Assembly (NCBI GenBank): GCA_012522615.1
Contig: JAAYKB010000016.1
Coordinates: 1 to 6,467, forward strand
DNA: 6,467 nucleotides
Direction of reading: 5' to 3'
Source: Clostridiales bacterium
Lineage (GTDB): Bacteria > Bacillota > Clostridia > Oscillospirales > Acutalibacteraceae
The position numbers and the translations under genes were made by a program. Shown here piece by piece: positions 1 to 6,218 of the stretch. Each line of letters starts with the position of its first letter. Positions within the stretch are counted from its first letter, which is position 1. The notes below the pieces were generated by a model, which searched no databases, was not told where the DNA came from, and worked only from the letters and a program-made list of their open reading frames with translations.

Positions 1-724
1 CATCAATGCTCTCCTTGGCATCTACGGCTAAAGAACCGGAAATATTGTCATAATCCTTCACGAAAGAAGTGCATAAACTGATAAATAGATATTGTATTCG
101 CTGAAAAATACTGGATTTTCGAACTGTAAAGGCTACATCGGGAGGATTAAGTGTAAAGTAGTCGATTGACAACGGCTGCGTTTGATATTCAGAATACCAA
201 GAACCCATAGATGCCTGCAGGTTGGTAAGAATATTTATATTTTTGGCAATTAAAAAAGGCTCCTCAATCAACTCGTCCAGCTGTTTTTTTGTCGCTTTAA
301 TTGAATTGGCCAAGCCCGGTACATTCCCGTTACAAAGCTCCACCAGCGTGTCATATTTTTCCTGCAACCGGTCAGAGAGGTAACGCATTCTTTTTTCCAA
401 ATCAGGGATTTTTTTAAAAAATTCGTAGTCATAATTTGGATCCGGCGTTGTGCCGGTAAGCCGCATAATATCCAACATCATGGAGGACATTTTTAAACTG
501 TCTTCGTTGATTTCCTGTAAAATTTGAGTCAGCGGTCCCATTTTAACCGACATAGACAATGTGTGTTCTCCTTTATCTAAATAAAACAACATCGTCTCGC
601 CATTTTTTGTTTTTAATGTTTCTGCCCGCCAAGAACGATTGTACTCAAAGCGGTAATTAAGCAGCTCCTCGCAAGGAACTTTTTTATCGATTTCAATTTT
701 TCGAAAAGATGGAATTCCATTTAG
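1..724 (-). pseudogene. In-frame continuation of the same solute-binding protein after the amber codon; runs off the left edge
   Basis: Read in the frame of the 725-1678 gene, positions 2-724 give 241 sense codons with no stop. The first residues (LNGIPSFRKIEIDKKVPCEE) complete the second carbohydrate-binding-like module, which then continues through NRSW and FYLDKGEHTLSM. These parallel IDGK, FNRLW and SAGKHTITI of the first module. A long helical region follows (LTQILQEINEDSLKMSSMML, LTGTTPDPNYDYEFFKKIPD, TKKQLDELIEEP), then SMGSWYSEYQTQPLSIDY. In family members I recall, this helical linker joins the binding modules to a C-terminal solute-binding domain, which would lie beyond position 1. 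The first in-frame ATG after the stop is at 590-592, with only a weak GGCGAG ahead of it, so independent re-initiation looks poor. I list it as a pseudogene fragment because of the TAG, but readthrough or a sequencing error would make 1-1678 a single intact gene. That the frame is continuous I checked codon by codon. Confidence 0.72.
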
Positions 725-1678
725 CTACATCTGCTGACATTTTAAATTAACAGAATAAAGGCCTGCTTTTTCCACAGAAAAACGCCATGTAATCTTTTGG
801 TTAGCCTTGTTCCATATAACACCGCCCATCATGTTAAGTTTTAGATAACGTGGATCGGATGGAACTGTAGCCGGATCGGAGTCTGATTCCTGGCGAAGTG
901 TACTGTCACTTTTTTCAGCAGCATTCTCTTCTGCTTCGAAATAAATAGGTTGGCCCGCTTCGGATTCGGATGGCTTAGAGTAGGGCTCCAATTTGGTTGG
1001 AGTCCGCAGAATCATATTGCCAATGGCAATATCTTCGGATACAAACCGAATGGTAATGGTATGCTTTCCTGCTGACAGGAAAAAATTGAGCGGAAGTGAA
1101 TAAAATCCGTGTGTATCCTCCAGTGCATAGGTCTGCCAACAGCGAATTTCTTGTTGACGAGGCTTCACCTCGTCACCGACCCCATTTACAATAGGTTCAT
1201 TTTCATCCTGCCATAGACGATTGAAAGCAATGCTATCTGCCTCAAAAAACTGTGTTTTCCCATCAATTAAAACAGAGTGCTTACCGGATACACCGGTATC
1301 TGACAGCATATAATAATCCAGCACAATTTCATAAGCGCTGTCTTTCTCGGCGGTCACTGTATAATTGACTTCGCCCACCTCTCGCGTGAGACGATAAGCT
1401 TCTTTGCCCTCAATTACCTCTACCCCTTTATGTCCAGCAGCTTCTGCGGGAGTAAACGAAATGGCGGGCGAATCAAAATTATACCCTTTCTTTTGATATT
1501 CTTCTAATACTGTTTGGAAATATGGGTTTTCCATTTCATCTCTGAAAGCCACATTTTCTACTGAAACAGCGCCGATACTATCTTTCAGCTTTTTACCGTC
1601 AGATCCGGCAAATACAGATGGAATAACAAGCGTTATACATAAAACAATAAGTACTAGTGTTCTGATTGTTTTTTTCAT
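725..1678 (-). CDS. Secreted carbohydrate-binding-like N-terminal part of a large solute-binding protein, ended early by TAG
   Basis: The ATG at 1676-1678 follows AAAGGA and AGG stretches. It opens a typical signal peptide (KK, then a hydrophobic core, then a VFA|G cleavage site near residue 24) with no lipobox. Residues about 64-228 form a beta-rich module with the landmarks IDGKTQFFEA, FNRLWQDE, CWQTY and SAGKHTITI. Residues about 242-317 begin a second, similar module (QPIYFEAEE, LKLNMMGGVIW, ITWRFSVEKAGLYSVNLK). From memory, this matches the N-terminal half of roughly 950-residue 'extracellular solute-binding proteins' common in Paenibacillus and Clostridia, which bind sugars outside the cell and feed an ABC permease. 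The frame stops at TAG (725-727) inside the second module, at codon 318, yet the same frame stays open and family-like to the window edge (see 1-724). It lies 59 nt downstream of the lipoprotein gene and is probably co-transcribed with it. If termination is efficient, the product is a secreted fragment without a transport domain. The family call is fairly sure; the functional state is not. Confidence 0.8.
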   Translation of the reverse strand: MKKTIRTLVLIVLCITLVIPSVFAGSDGKKLKDSIGAVSVENVAFRDEMENPYFQTVLEEYQKKGYNFDSPAISFTPAEAAGHKGVEVIEGKEAYRLTREVGEVNYTVTAEKDSAYEIVLDYYMLSDTGVSGKHSVLIDGKTQFFEADSIAFNRLWQDENEPIVNGVGDEVKPRQQEIRCWQTYALEDTHGFYSLPLNFFLSAGKHTITIRFVSEDIAIGNMILRTPTKLEPYSKPSESEAGQPIYFEAEENAAEKSDSTLRQESDSDPATVPSDPRYLKLNMMGGVIWNKANQKITWRFSVEKAGLYSVNLKCQQM

Positions 1679-1737
1679 ATTAACCTGTGTCCTTTCTGTA
1701 TTTGCCGGCCGTGTTTTAAAACGGTTGACAACAATAA

Positions 1738-3492
1738 TTATTTAATGTATCGATTATAAGCATCCTGCTTAATCTTAATGATTGTTTCAACGCCCTGCTT
1801 TCTTAACTCGGTCTGATCGTTGGCAATTTCCGAAACAGGTCTTACACCAATTACATAGTCGGGAATTTTATTCTGAACAAAGTTAGCTATATATGGCTCC
1901 AACTCAGAAAGTTTTTCAGCTTCTTTTACAGAATACATAAACTCAGGTAGTCTGTAACGACCGTTTGCAGCAAATACTTTCATCATTTTCTCAAAATGCA
2001 GAGCTTTATCATCCTTTTTGCCGCCATTCATAGTGGGTGTCGGCATATAGCAAGGTAAAATGTTAATGCAAGGAGACATAGAGTTAATAAACAACCAGTC
2101 ATTTGCATATTTTTTCGGGACATCCATCTCGACTTCACCCTTACTGTTCTTATACCAGCCGCCTTCACCAGACCATTTGCCTTTTTCCGGTCCAAGCCGT
2201 AGCATAGTGGTTCCGGTATCTGTATAAAGAAAATCTAAAAACAGTAACGACTCGTCAACGTGTTTGTTTGCTTTTGTAAGCATGGCACAGTTCTGGAATA
2301 CAGAAAGGTCGAGCATATATTTAGGCTCTATGCCGGAACGGGCAATAATAGGAGTCATAGCATCATACTGAGACCACTTGGATTTTTCGGAACCGACAGC
2401 AGTTTCCACACCGGTATAAGCAAATACGCCAACTTTTCCGGCACTTGCTTTTGCTTTAAACTGCTCGTCCGTCTGGAACATCATCTCATGGTCAATTAAA
2501 TTGTCCGTATAAAAACGATTTAAGGTATCCATATAGTTTTTATAGTCGGCTTCCATTGGAAAATATTTTAGTTTGCCACCAATTACATCATAATCGTCTA
2601 CAAACCCGTAAGCAGACCTAAAGTAATTAAAAATCTGGTAACCAACGCCTGAAATAGGAATCGTATCTTTTACTCCGTTTCCATCCGGATCACGGTCACG
2701 GAAAGCTTCCAATACTTTACGAAAATCTGCTATGGTTTTTGGCATTTTCAGGTTGAGGTTATCCAACCACTCCTGATTGATGAAAACACGCAAGCCATCC
2801 GGGAGTCCGCGGGTGTTAAAGCATGGCAAAGAATAGATTGAACCATTTGGCGCAGTTGAACCTTTAAGGGTGTTCGGTTCTCCGGTTTTAATGACTTTCT
2901 GCAGATTTTTCATGTTTTTTACTTTGTCTTTGATATCTATAAATACGCCTTCCGAACCGTATTTAACTACCTCTCTGGAGTCAAACTGTGCATATCCCAA
3001 AAACATATCCGGCAGGTTGTTAGAAAGGATCATCAATGCTTTCTGGTCATGGAAAACAGCGGCTTCGACTACTTGTACGTCAAAGTGAATATGAGACAAA
3101 CGCTCAATTTCCTGCCAAAACCACATTTTGGCAAGATCACCGTTATCCGGATTGGTCTTCACCACTACTTTTAAAGTAACCGGTTTGGTCATACTGTTAA
3201 ACACCGATGCATCGCCTGAGTTATTATTCAACTTGCCGGAAGGTTTCGCCGTTGAATCGCCTTGGCCGGCATTTGATGCTGTTGTGCCGGTAACTCCTGA
3301 TGCTCCTGATTCTCCTGATGGGATGGAATCCTCTGGCTGGCTACCATCACTGTCAATACTGCTGCTGTTGGTGCTTTCTCCGTCAGAAGAACCGCTTTCC
3401 CCTTTTACGGGTTTGGTTTTACATCCAACAAGTGCAAACATACAGATGAGCACCAATGCCAGTAACATGCAAGAAATCTGTTTAACCTTCAT
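1738..3492 (-). CDS. Extracellular solute-binding lipoprotein of a sugar ABC importer (family 1, LipO/YtcQ-like)
   Basis: The product is a 584-residue lipoprotein thought to capture an oligosaccharide outside the membrane and hand it to an ABC permease. The signal peptide ends in the lipobox LVGC (lipid-modified Cys24). Residues about 25-103 are a Ser/Gly/Asp/Thr-rich tether, longer than usual for the family. The binding fold follows: VTLKVVV opens it, LSNNLPDMFLGY (156-167) and GSIYSLP (217-223) are typical signatures, and DPDGNGVKD (268-276) is the EF-hand-like calcium loop seen in LipO/YtcQ-type proteins. I chose the ATG at 3490-3492 because GTGGAG lies 9 nt upstream and the signal peptide then begins MKVKQ; the in-frame GTG at 3505-3507 adds five residues but abuts its own Shine-Dalgarno. 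The stop is TAA. The gene starts 45 nt after the hydrolase-like gene and ends 59 nt before the next binding protein. No permease or ATPase is visible, so the substrate is unknown; such systems usually borrow a shared MsmX-type ATPase. Confidence 0.88.
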   Translation of the reverse strand: MKVKQISCMLLALVLICMFALVGCKTKPVKGESGSSDGESTNSSSIDSDGSQPEDSIPSGESGASGVTGTTASNAGQGDSTAKPSGKLNNNSGDASVFNSMTKPVTLKVVVKTNPDNGDLAKMWFWQEIERLSHIHFDVQVVEAAVFHDQKALMILSNNLPDMFLGYAQFDSREVVKYGSEGVFIDIKDKVKNMKNLQKVIKTGEPNTLKGSTAPNGSIYSLPCFNTRGLPDGLRVFINQEWLDNLNLKMPKTIADFRKVLEAFRDRDPDGNGVKDTIPISGVGYQIFNYFRSAYGFVDDYDVIGGKLKYFPMEADYKNYMDTLNRFYTDNLIDHEMMFQTDEQFKAKASAGKVGVFAYTGVETAVGSEKSKWSQYDAMTPIIARSGIEPKYMLDLSVFQNCAMLTKANKHVDESLLFLDFLYTDTGTTMLRLGPEKGKWSGEGGWYKNSKGEVEMDVPKKYANDWLFINSMSPCINILPCYMPTPTMNGGKKDDKALHFEKMMKVFAANGRYRLPEFMYSVKEAEKLSELEPYIANFVQNKIPDYVIGVRPVSEIANDQTELRKQGVETIIKIKQDAYNRYIK

Positions 3493-3537
3493 AATTTCAA
3501 ACTCCACTCCTTTTTTAAAAAATGTTTTTGAATAACC

Positions 3538-5166
3538 TTAATCGTTTCTGGTCACCTTTTTCTTACGTAGGAAGAATAAGAAACCTGTACAGCCTCCGGC
3601 TAATAAGATAGTAACTCCTCCTATAATCCAGCCCAAAAGGCCGGGAGACTGTGGCTTTTCATTGGCATTTTCACTGCTTCTTGTTTTAGAGGAAACGCTA
3701 TCCGTAGAAACGGGATCAGAAAAGGCAGTTGAATCACCAGAGGTTATCTGCTGCGAAGTTGCAGAAATATTTGAGGTGGTTCCATCAGAAGACTTTGAAG
3801 AACTAGGGCTTGTCGATTTGGCACTGGTAGTCGGCTCTTCTTTTACATCCGTGTTTTTGGGAAGAATCCGATATAAATTGCCACCACCTGCGGCATAATT
3901 CAAGTTAATAGAACCAACATTCATACCAATCAATTCGTATTTTCCGGTAGACTTATTAAATACATCCACGCGATAATTGTTTTTAAGATTGACGCGGCCT
4001 TCATATGCCCTATCATAAGTACGTGCGGTAATATACAGATAATCCTGGTTCTTTTCGGATTTAAACTCGCCGATAATTAATTCATCGGTTGCACTTCTGA
4101 CAATTTTGGAGTCAGTGATTTTGTTATCGTAATGATTATTGACATCACCTGTATGATACACAAGCTGCGATTTGAATTTCAGCATTTCATTGCCAACCTT
4201 CAGCGTCTCTGCATTAAGCTGTTTCACATCATCAAAAATCCCTATTTTCCTGCCATTATAATCAACAATCGTGTTATATGTCGTATAATAGTTGATGCCC
4301 TTAACGCCGTAAGACAACAATGAATTTACAGTCATCCGCACTCTTTCAATTGTATTATTTCCCAATTGGTTCTGAATCGGGTCGCCTACCAATTGTACAT
4401 AGTACCACATTGGCACATTTTTCTTGAGTGCCCAGTTTCTAAGATAGCCATAATTATCCCAGATCTCCGACTGTCCAAGCGGAAGGCCTTTATCCACACC
4501 ATCATAAAAAAATGCTTTATTGGAAACAAAAAGAGGAGGATTCACTTCCTGTGCCCATCTATCAATATACTCAGTAAAGGAGAATTCGTTTGTACCCGGT
4601 CTCGGATTCAATCTATATGGGATATCACCTCCGGAGCCCGACTGCTGTGATCCTAAAAACAGTAGCTTGTCCGGAAACTTTTCGGCAAAAATATCAAGAA
4701 CTTTTCTTACCAGCGGGAACTGCGTATGATACGGCTCATCCCAAATATAGAAGCCTTCCAAAGACTTATACTTTCCATATAATTGCATAGCCGCCTCAGC
4801 AGATGCCCTGATTTCCTGTTCTGTTTTGGCAGGGACATATACATTCTGGAAACCACCAAACATTTCATAGTTCATCACGATTACTTTCAGACCCACCTGC
4901 TCGGCAATCATACAAGTCTGTTCGGATGTGGAAGGAGAAGTAAAGGCGGTCTCAACATGGGTAAGATTTGCTTCTTTTAATGTAGACATAACTTGTACAA
5001 AGAATCCTCTGGATGCATCTGACACTCCCTGAAATGTAGAGATAACGAACTGATCCTGTTTCCATTTGTTGTTCGCAGCGCTAGCAAACTGACCAAATGA
5101 ACTCACTGTTAATATAACCCCTAATAAACAAACTTTAGATAAGAATGCCAAAACTTTTTTTATCAT
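3538..5166 (-). CDS. Secreted, membrane-anchored glycoside-hydrolase-like TIM-barrel protein
   Basis: The product is a 542-residue protein predicted to act on a glycan at the cell surface. A signal peptide ends ASA|A at residues 28-31. Residues about 38-345 look like a (beta/alpha)8 barrel: FYIWDEP (139-145) carries the likely acid Glu144 with Asp143, followed by NPPLFVSN (209-216), VPMWYYVQ (251-258) and YGVKGINYYTTYN (286-298). This order recalls poorly characterised GH42/DUF4434-like barrels. I see no clear second catalytic Glu, so activity is inferred. Residues about 360-440 look like a beta-sandwich ending GGGNLYRIL. A Ser/Thr-rich linker (about 445-508) leads to a transmembrane helix (510-533) and the basic tail RKKKVTRND. 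There is no LPXTG, so anchoring is by the membrane helix. The ATG at 5164-5166 has GGAG 6 nt upstream; an in-frame ATG at 5185-5187 and an earlier start would add 7-13 residues ahead of the signal peptide and have weaker sites. It is the first gene of the operon. The stop is TAA. Confidence 0.78.
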   Translation of the reverse strand: MIKKVLAFLSKVCLLGVILTVSSFGQFASAANNKWKQDQFVISTFQGVSDASRGFFVQVMSTLKEANLTHVETAFTSPSTSEQTCMIAEQVGLKVIVMNYEMFGGFQNVYVPAKTEQEIRASAEAAMQLYGKYKSLEGFYIWDEPYHTQFPLVRKVLDIFAEKFPDKLLFLGSQQSGSGGDIPYRLNPRPGTNEFSFTEYIDRWAQEVNPPLFVSNKAFFYDGVDKGLPLGQSEIWDNYGYLRNWALKKNVPMWYYVQLVGDPIQNQLGNNTIERVRMTVNSLLSYGVKGINYYTTYNTIVDYNGRKIGIFDDVKQLNAETLKVGNEMLKFKSQLVYHTGDVNNHYDNKITDSKIVRSATDELIIGEFKSEKNQDYLYITARTYDRAYEGRVNLKNNYRVDVFNKSTGKYELIGMNVGSINLNYAAGGGNLYRILPKNTDVKEEPTTSAKSTSPSSSKSSDGTTSNISATSQQITSGDSTAFSDPVSTDSVSSKTRSSENANEKPQSPGLLGWIIGGVTILLAGGCTGFLFFLRKKKVTRND

Positions 5167-5255
5167 ATGACGCTCCAACTCCACCATTTTTTGTTTTTCG
5201 AACACGGATAAAATGATTGGGAATCTTTTTGCTGCTCTGGACTATGAAAAATTAT

Positions 5256-5284
5256 CTTATAAAATATAAACATAGGATTTACAA
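5256..5284 (-). promoter_or_regulatory. Probable sigma-A promoter of the hydrolase / solute-binding operon
   Basis: On the minus strand, TTGTAA (5279-5284) and TATAAG (5256-5261) are separated by exactly 17 nt. The -10 box matches the consensus at five of six positions and the -35 box at four of six. Transcription would start near 5248, giving a leader of roughly 80 nt before the ATG at 5166. It is the best-spaced pair I found in this AT-rich stretch, but such DNA produces chance matches, so the call is moderate. Confidence 0.4.
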
Positions 5285-5340
5285 GCCATTAATGCTTAAG
5301 TCCGAACTATATTTTATACTCTTTATATGGTCTTTGGATA

Positions 5341-5374
5341 GTCCTTTTTTTTGCTCAAGTGTCCTTTTTTTTTG
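5341..5374 (-). repeat. Pair of A-tract/GGAC direct repeats 20 bp apart, upstream of the operon promoter
   Basis: On the plus strand, GTCC followed by eight T and G (5341-5353) recurs as GTCC followed by nine T and G (5361-5374). The repeats start exactly 20 bp apart, about two helical turns, and lie about 57 bp upstream of the proposed -35 box. Read on the operon's strand they are A-tracts ending in GGAC. The spacing fits a dimeric activator site or an UP-like/curved element; AraC-type regulators often accompany this kind of binding-protein operon. No regulator gene is in the window, so the role is inferred. Confidence 0.35.
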
Positions 5375-5750
5375 TTTTCTTTTTATATATTTAACATTTA
5401 CATTTTTTACTTTTTGGTTACAATAATATTATCTCATCCAAAAAGGCTTTTGGCGTTTTATCAATAAACGCGTAAGTAAATACGCTTAATAAACTCGATT
5501 TTATTAATTCAAGTAGGCATGTCCTTTGAAAGCATGGGAGGCCCACTCAATAACCAATCGTTTCCCCGAAGTATAGGCGGTAACAACGGATGCCGGATGC
5601 AAAACAAGAAAACCATCCACGGTATACACCATACAGAAGCCTTGCCCAAGTTACGAATTGGATCAAGCTTAAAGCTGTTTTTCTCTGTATTTTCAACACT
5701 TTAAAAGAACCATGGGCTTTCACGCGAGTGAAATTACCTAGTTATAGACA

Positions 5751-5791
5751 GACTAAAGGGTCGCCCCCTGTAAAGGGACGACCCTTTAGTC
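5751..5791 (-). repeat. Strong inverted repeat with a third arm copy (alternative hairpins) behind the small Cys-rich gene
   Basis: GACTAAAGGGTCG (5751-5763) is exactly complementary to CGACCCTTTAGTC (5779-5791), a 13-bp stem that can grow by three CCC/GGG pairs with a bulge. A third element, TAAAGGG (5771-5777), can instead pair with CCCTTTA (5782-5788) around an ACGA loop, so two folds compete for the same arm. It begins 26 nt after the stop of the minus-strand Cys-rich gene, where a 3' end would be expected. No run of T follows the stem on either strand, so it is not a standard intrinsic terminator. It may be a transcript-end stabiliser, a factor-dependent terminator or an operator. Confidence 0.6.
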
Positions 5792-5816
5792 GTAAAGAGC
5801 AGGTTTCCCGATAGCT

Positions 5817-6056
5817 TTAGTCGCAGCACGGGCGGCAGCATTCGTGATGATGCCTGTCACAAGGGCAGCAGGTACAACGATGGATATTCATTGTAGGTTC
5901 GATTCCGCGTCTGAACAACGCCGGATCTACTCCGCGACCGCTGTTTCTGAATGGGTCAAATCGGTCGCGGTTTATTCTGTCTCTATTAAATCGACGGTCA
6001 CATGAACCCCCCACTGCTCCGGCGGCTGCCGCAACCGCAAATGCTTCTAAACACAT
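5817..6056 (-). CDS. Small Cys/His-rich, Arg-rich protein of unknown function (79 residues)
   Basis: I do not recognise this family. The ATG at 6054-6056 has a near-perfect Shine-Dalgarno, GGGAGG at 6065-6070, with 8 nt between GGAGG and the start; the in-frame GTG at 6063-6065 lies beside the Shine-Dalgarno and is unlikely to be used. The protein has three parts. Residues 5-17 are Ala/Gly/Val-rich, too short for a safe membrane call. Residues 20-50 are Arg-rich with an NRDR-type repeat (RFNRDRINRDRF). The tail, residues 59-79, holds eight Cys and four His (CTCC, PC, DRHHHECC, RPCCD), which suggests metal binding or a disulfide-crosslinked structural protein. There are ten Cys in total. Spore coat or crust proteins and small metal-binding proteins are alternatives; neither is shown. 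It stands alone, divergent from the tRNA promoter and about 650 bp upstream of the operon. The strong ribosome binding site is the main argument that it is real. Confidence 0.68.
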   Translation of the reverse strand: MCLEAFAVAAAAGAVGGSCDRRFNRDRINRDRFDPFRNSGRGVDPALFRRGIEPTMNIHRCTCCPCDRHHHECCRPCCD

Positions 6057-6148
6057 ACATTTCACCTCCCTTGGTACAAGCTATGCAGAAATGCATCTGC
6101 TTGCCACTAAAAGGCTGAAAAAGGCCTAAACATAATATTGAAAAATTC

Positions 6149-6177
6149 TTGACAATAGGTCGATAATCCTTTATAAT
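6149..6177 (+). promoter_or_regulatory. Consensus sigma-A promoter of the tRNA-Asp/tRNA-Thr unit
   Basis: TTGACA (6149-6154) and TATAAT (6172-6177) match the sigma-70/sigma-A consensus at every base, with the ideal 17-nt spacer. Transcription should start near 6183-6185, about 35 nt before tRNA-Asp. On the opposite strand the same -35 reads TTGTCA and could serve a weaker divergent promoter for the small Cys-rich gene (possible -10 TATGTT, 15-nt spacer), though that second call is uncertain. Confidence 0.88.
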
Positions 6178-6214
6178 ACCCCGTGTTGCCCGCATTAACA
6201 GTGCAACACAGGGT
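6178..6214 (+). repeat. Inverted repeat spanning the tRNA transcription start and leader
   Basis: ACCCCGTGTTGC (6178-6189) pairs with GCAACACAGGGT (6203-6214), a 12-bp stem with one C/A mismatch and a 13-nt loop. It starts immediately after the -10 box and ends 4 nt before tRNA-Asp. If transcription begins at about 6183, the RNA would open with the perfect inner stem GTGTTGC/GCAACAC. It could be a 5' leader hairpin of the pre-tRNA or a DNA operator overlapping the start site; the sequence does not decide. Confidence 0.6.
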
Positions 6215-6218
6215 ATGT

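Larger units (their letters stand above)
5206..5816. other. About 610-bp non-coding region between the operon and the small Cys-rich gene
   Basis: I find no gene here that I can support. The left half (about 5210-5430) is very AT-rich and carries the proposed promoter and the GGAC/A-tract repeats. A small inverted repeat, CCAAAA-AGGC-TTTTGG, lies at 5438-5453. The middle (about 5520-5700) has higher GC and several open stretches of only 35-70 codons in both directions, none with a ribosome binding site or a recognisable product. CGGATGC is tandemly duplicated around 5587-5600. The right end holds the strong inverted repeat at 5751-5791. A decayed gene or element is possible but unproven, and I see none of the hallmarks of a known structured RNA. 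Confidence 0.5.

Noticed and set aside
725..727. TAG as pyrrolysine or as a reassigned Gln codon
   Set aside because: Nothing else in the window supports recoding: no suppressor tRNA is present, and this protein type is not a known pyrrolysine protein. A nonsense mutation is simpler; TAA at the other three genes is too small a sample.
1690..1725. Hairpin around GTTTTAAAAC between the two binding-protein genes as a terminator
   Set aside because: The pairing is short and mostly A/T, with no T-run after it on the operon strand; the genes are best read as one transcript.
1724..1752. TTGACA on the plus strand between the two binding-protein genes, as an antisense promoter
   Set aside because: At 17 nt spacing the -10 would be TATCGA, matching only three of six bases, and no plus-strand gene follows.
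3128..3535. 135-codon plus-strand open frame opposite the lipoprotein N-terminus
   Set aside because: It is the antisense shadow of the Ser/Gly-rich tether; it has no ribosome binding site or recognisable domain, and the minus-strand frame has a lipobox and family signatures.
5751..5791. Rho-independent terminator
   Set aside because: The stem is strong, but neither strand has a T-run after it, so I call it only an inverted repeat.
5519..5814. Two overlapping plus-strand frames of 61 and 74 codons
   Set aside because: They lack ribosome binding sites, resemble no protein I know, and one ends across the inverted repeat at 5751-5791; they are more likely chance frames in non-coding DNA.
5998..6195. 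65-codon minus-strand frame overlapping the Cys-rich gene start
   Set aside because: It runs across the tRNA promoter and leader, its own start has no Shine-Dalgarno, and the GGGAGG site is better placed for the ATG at 6056.
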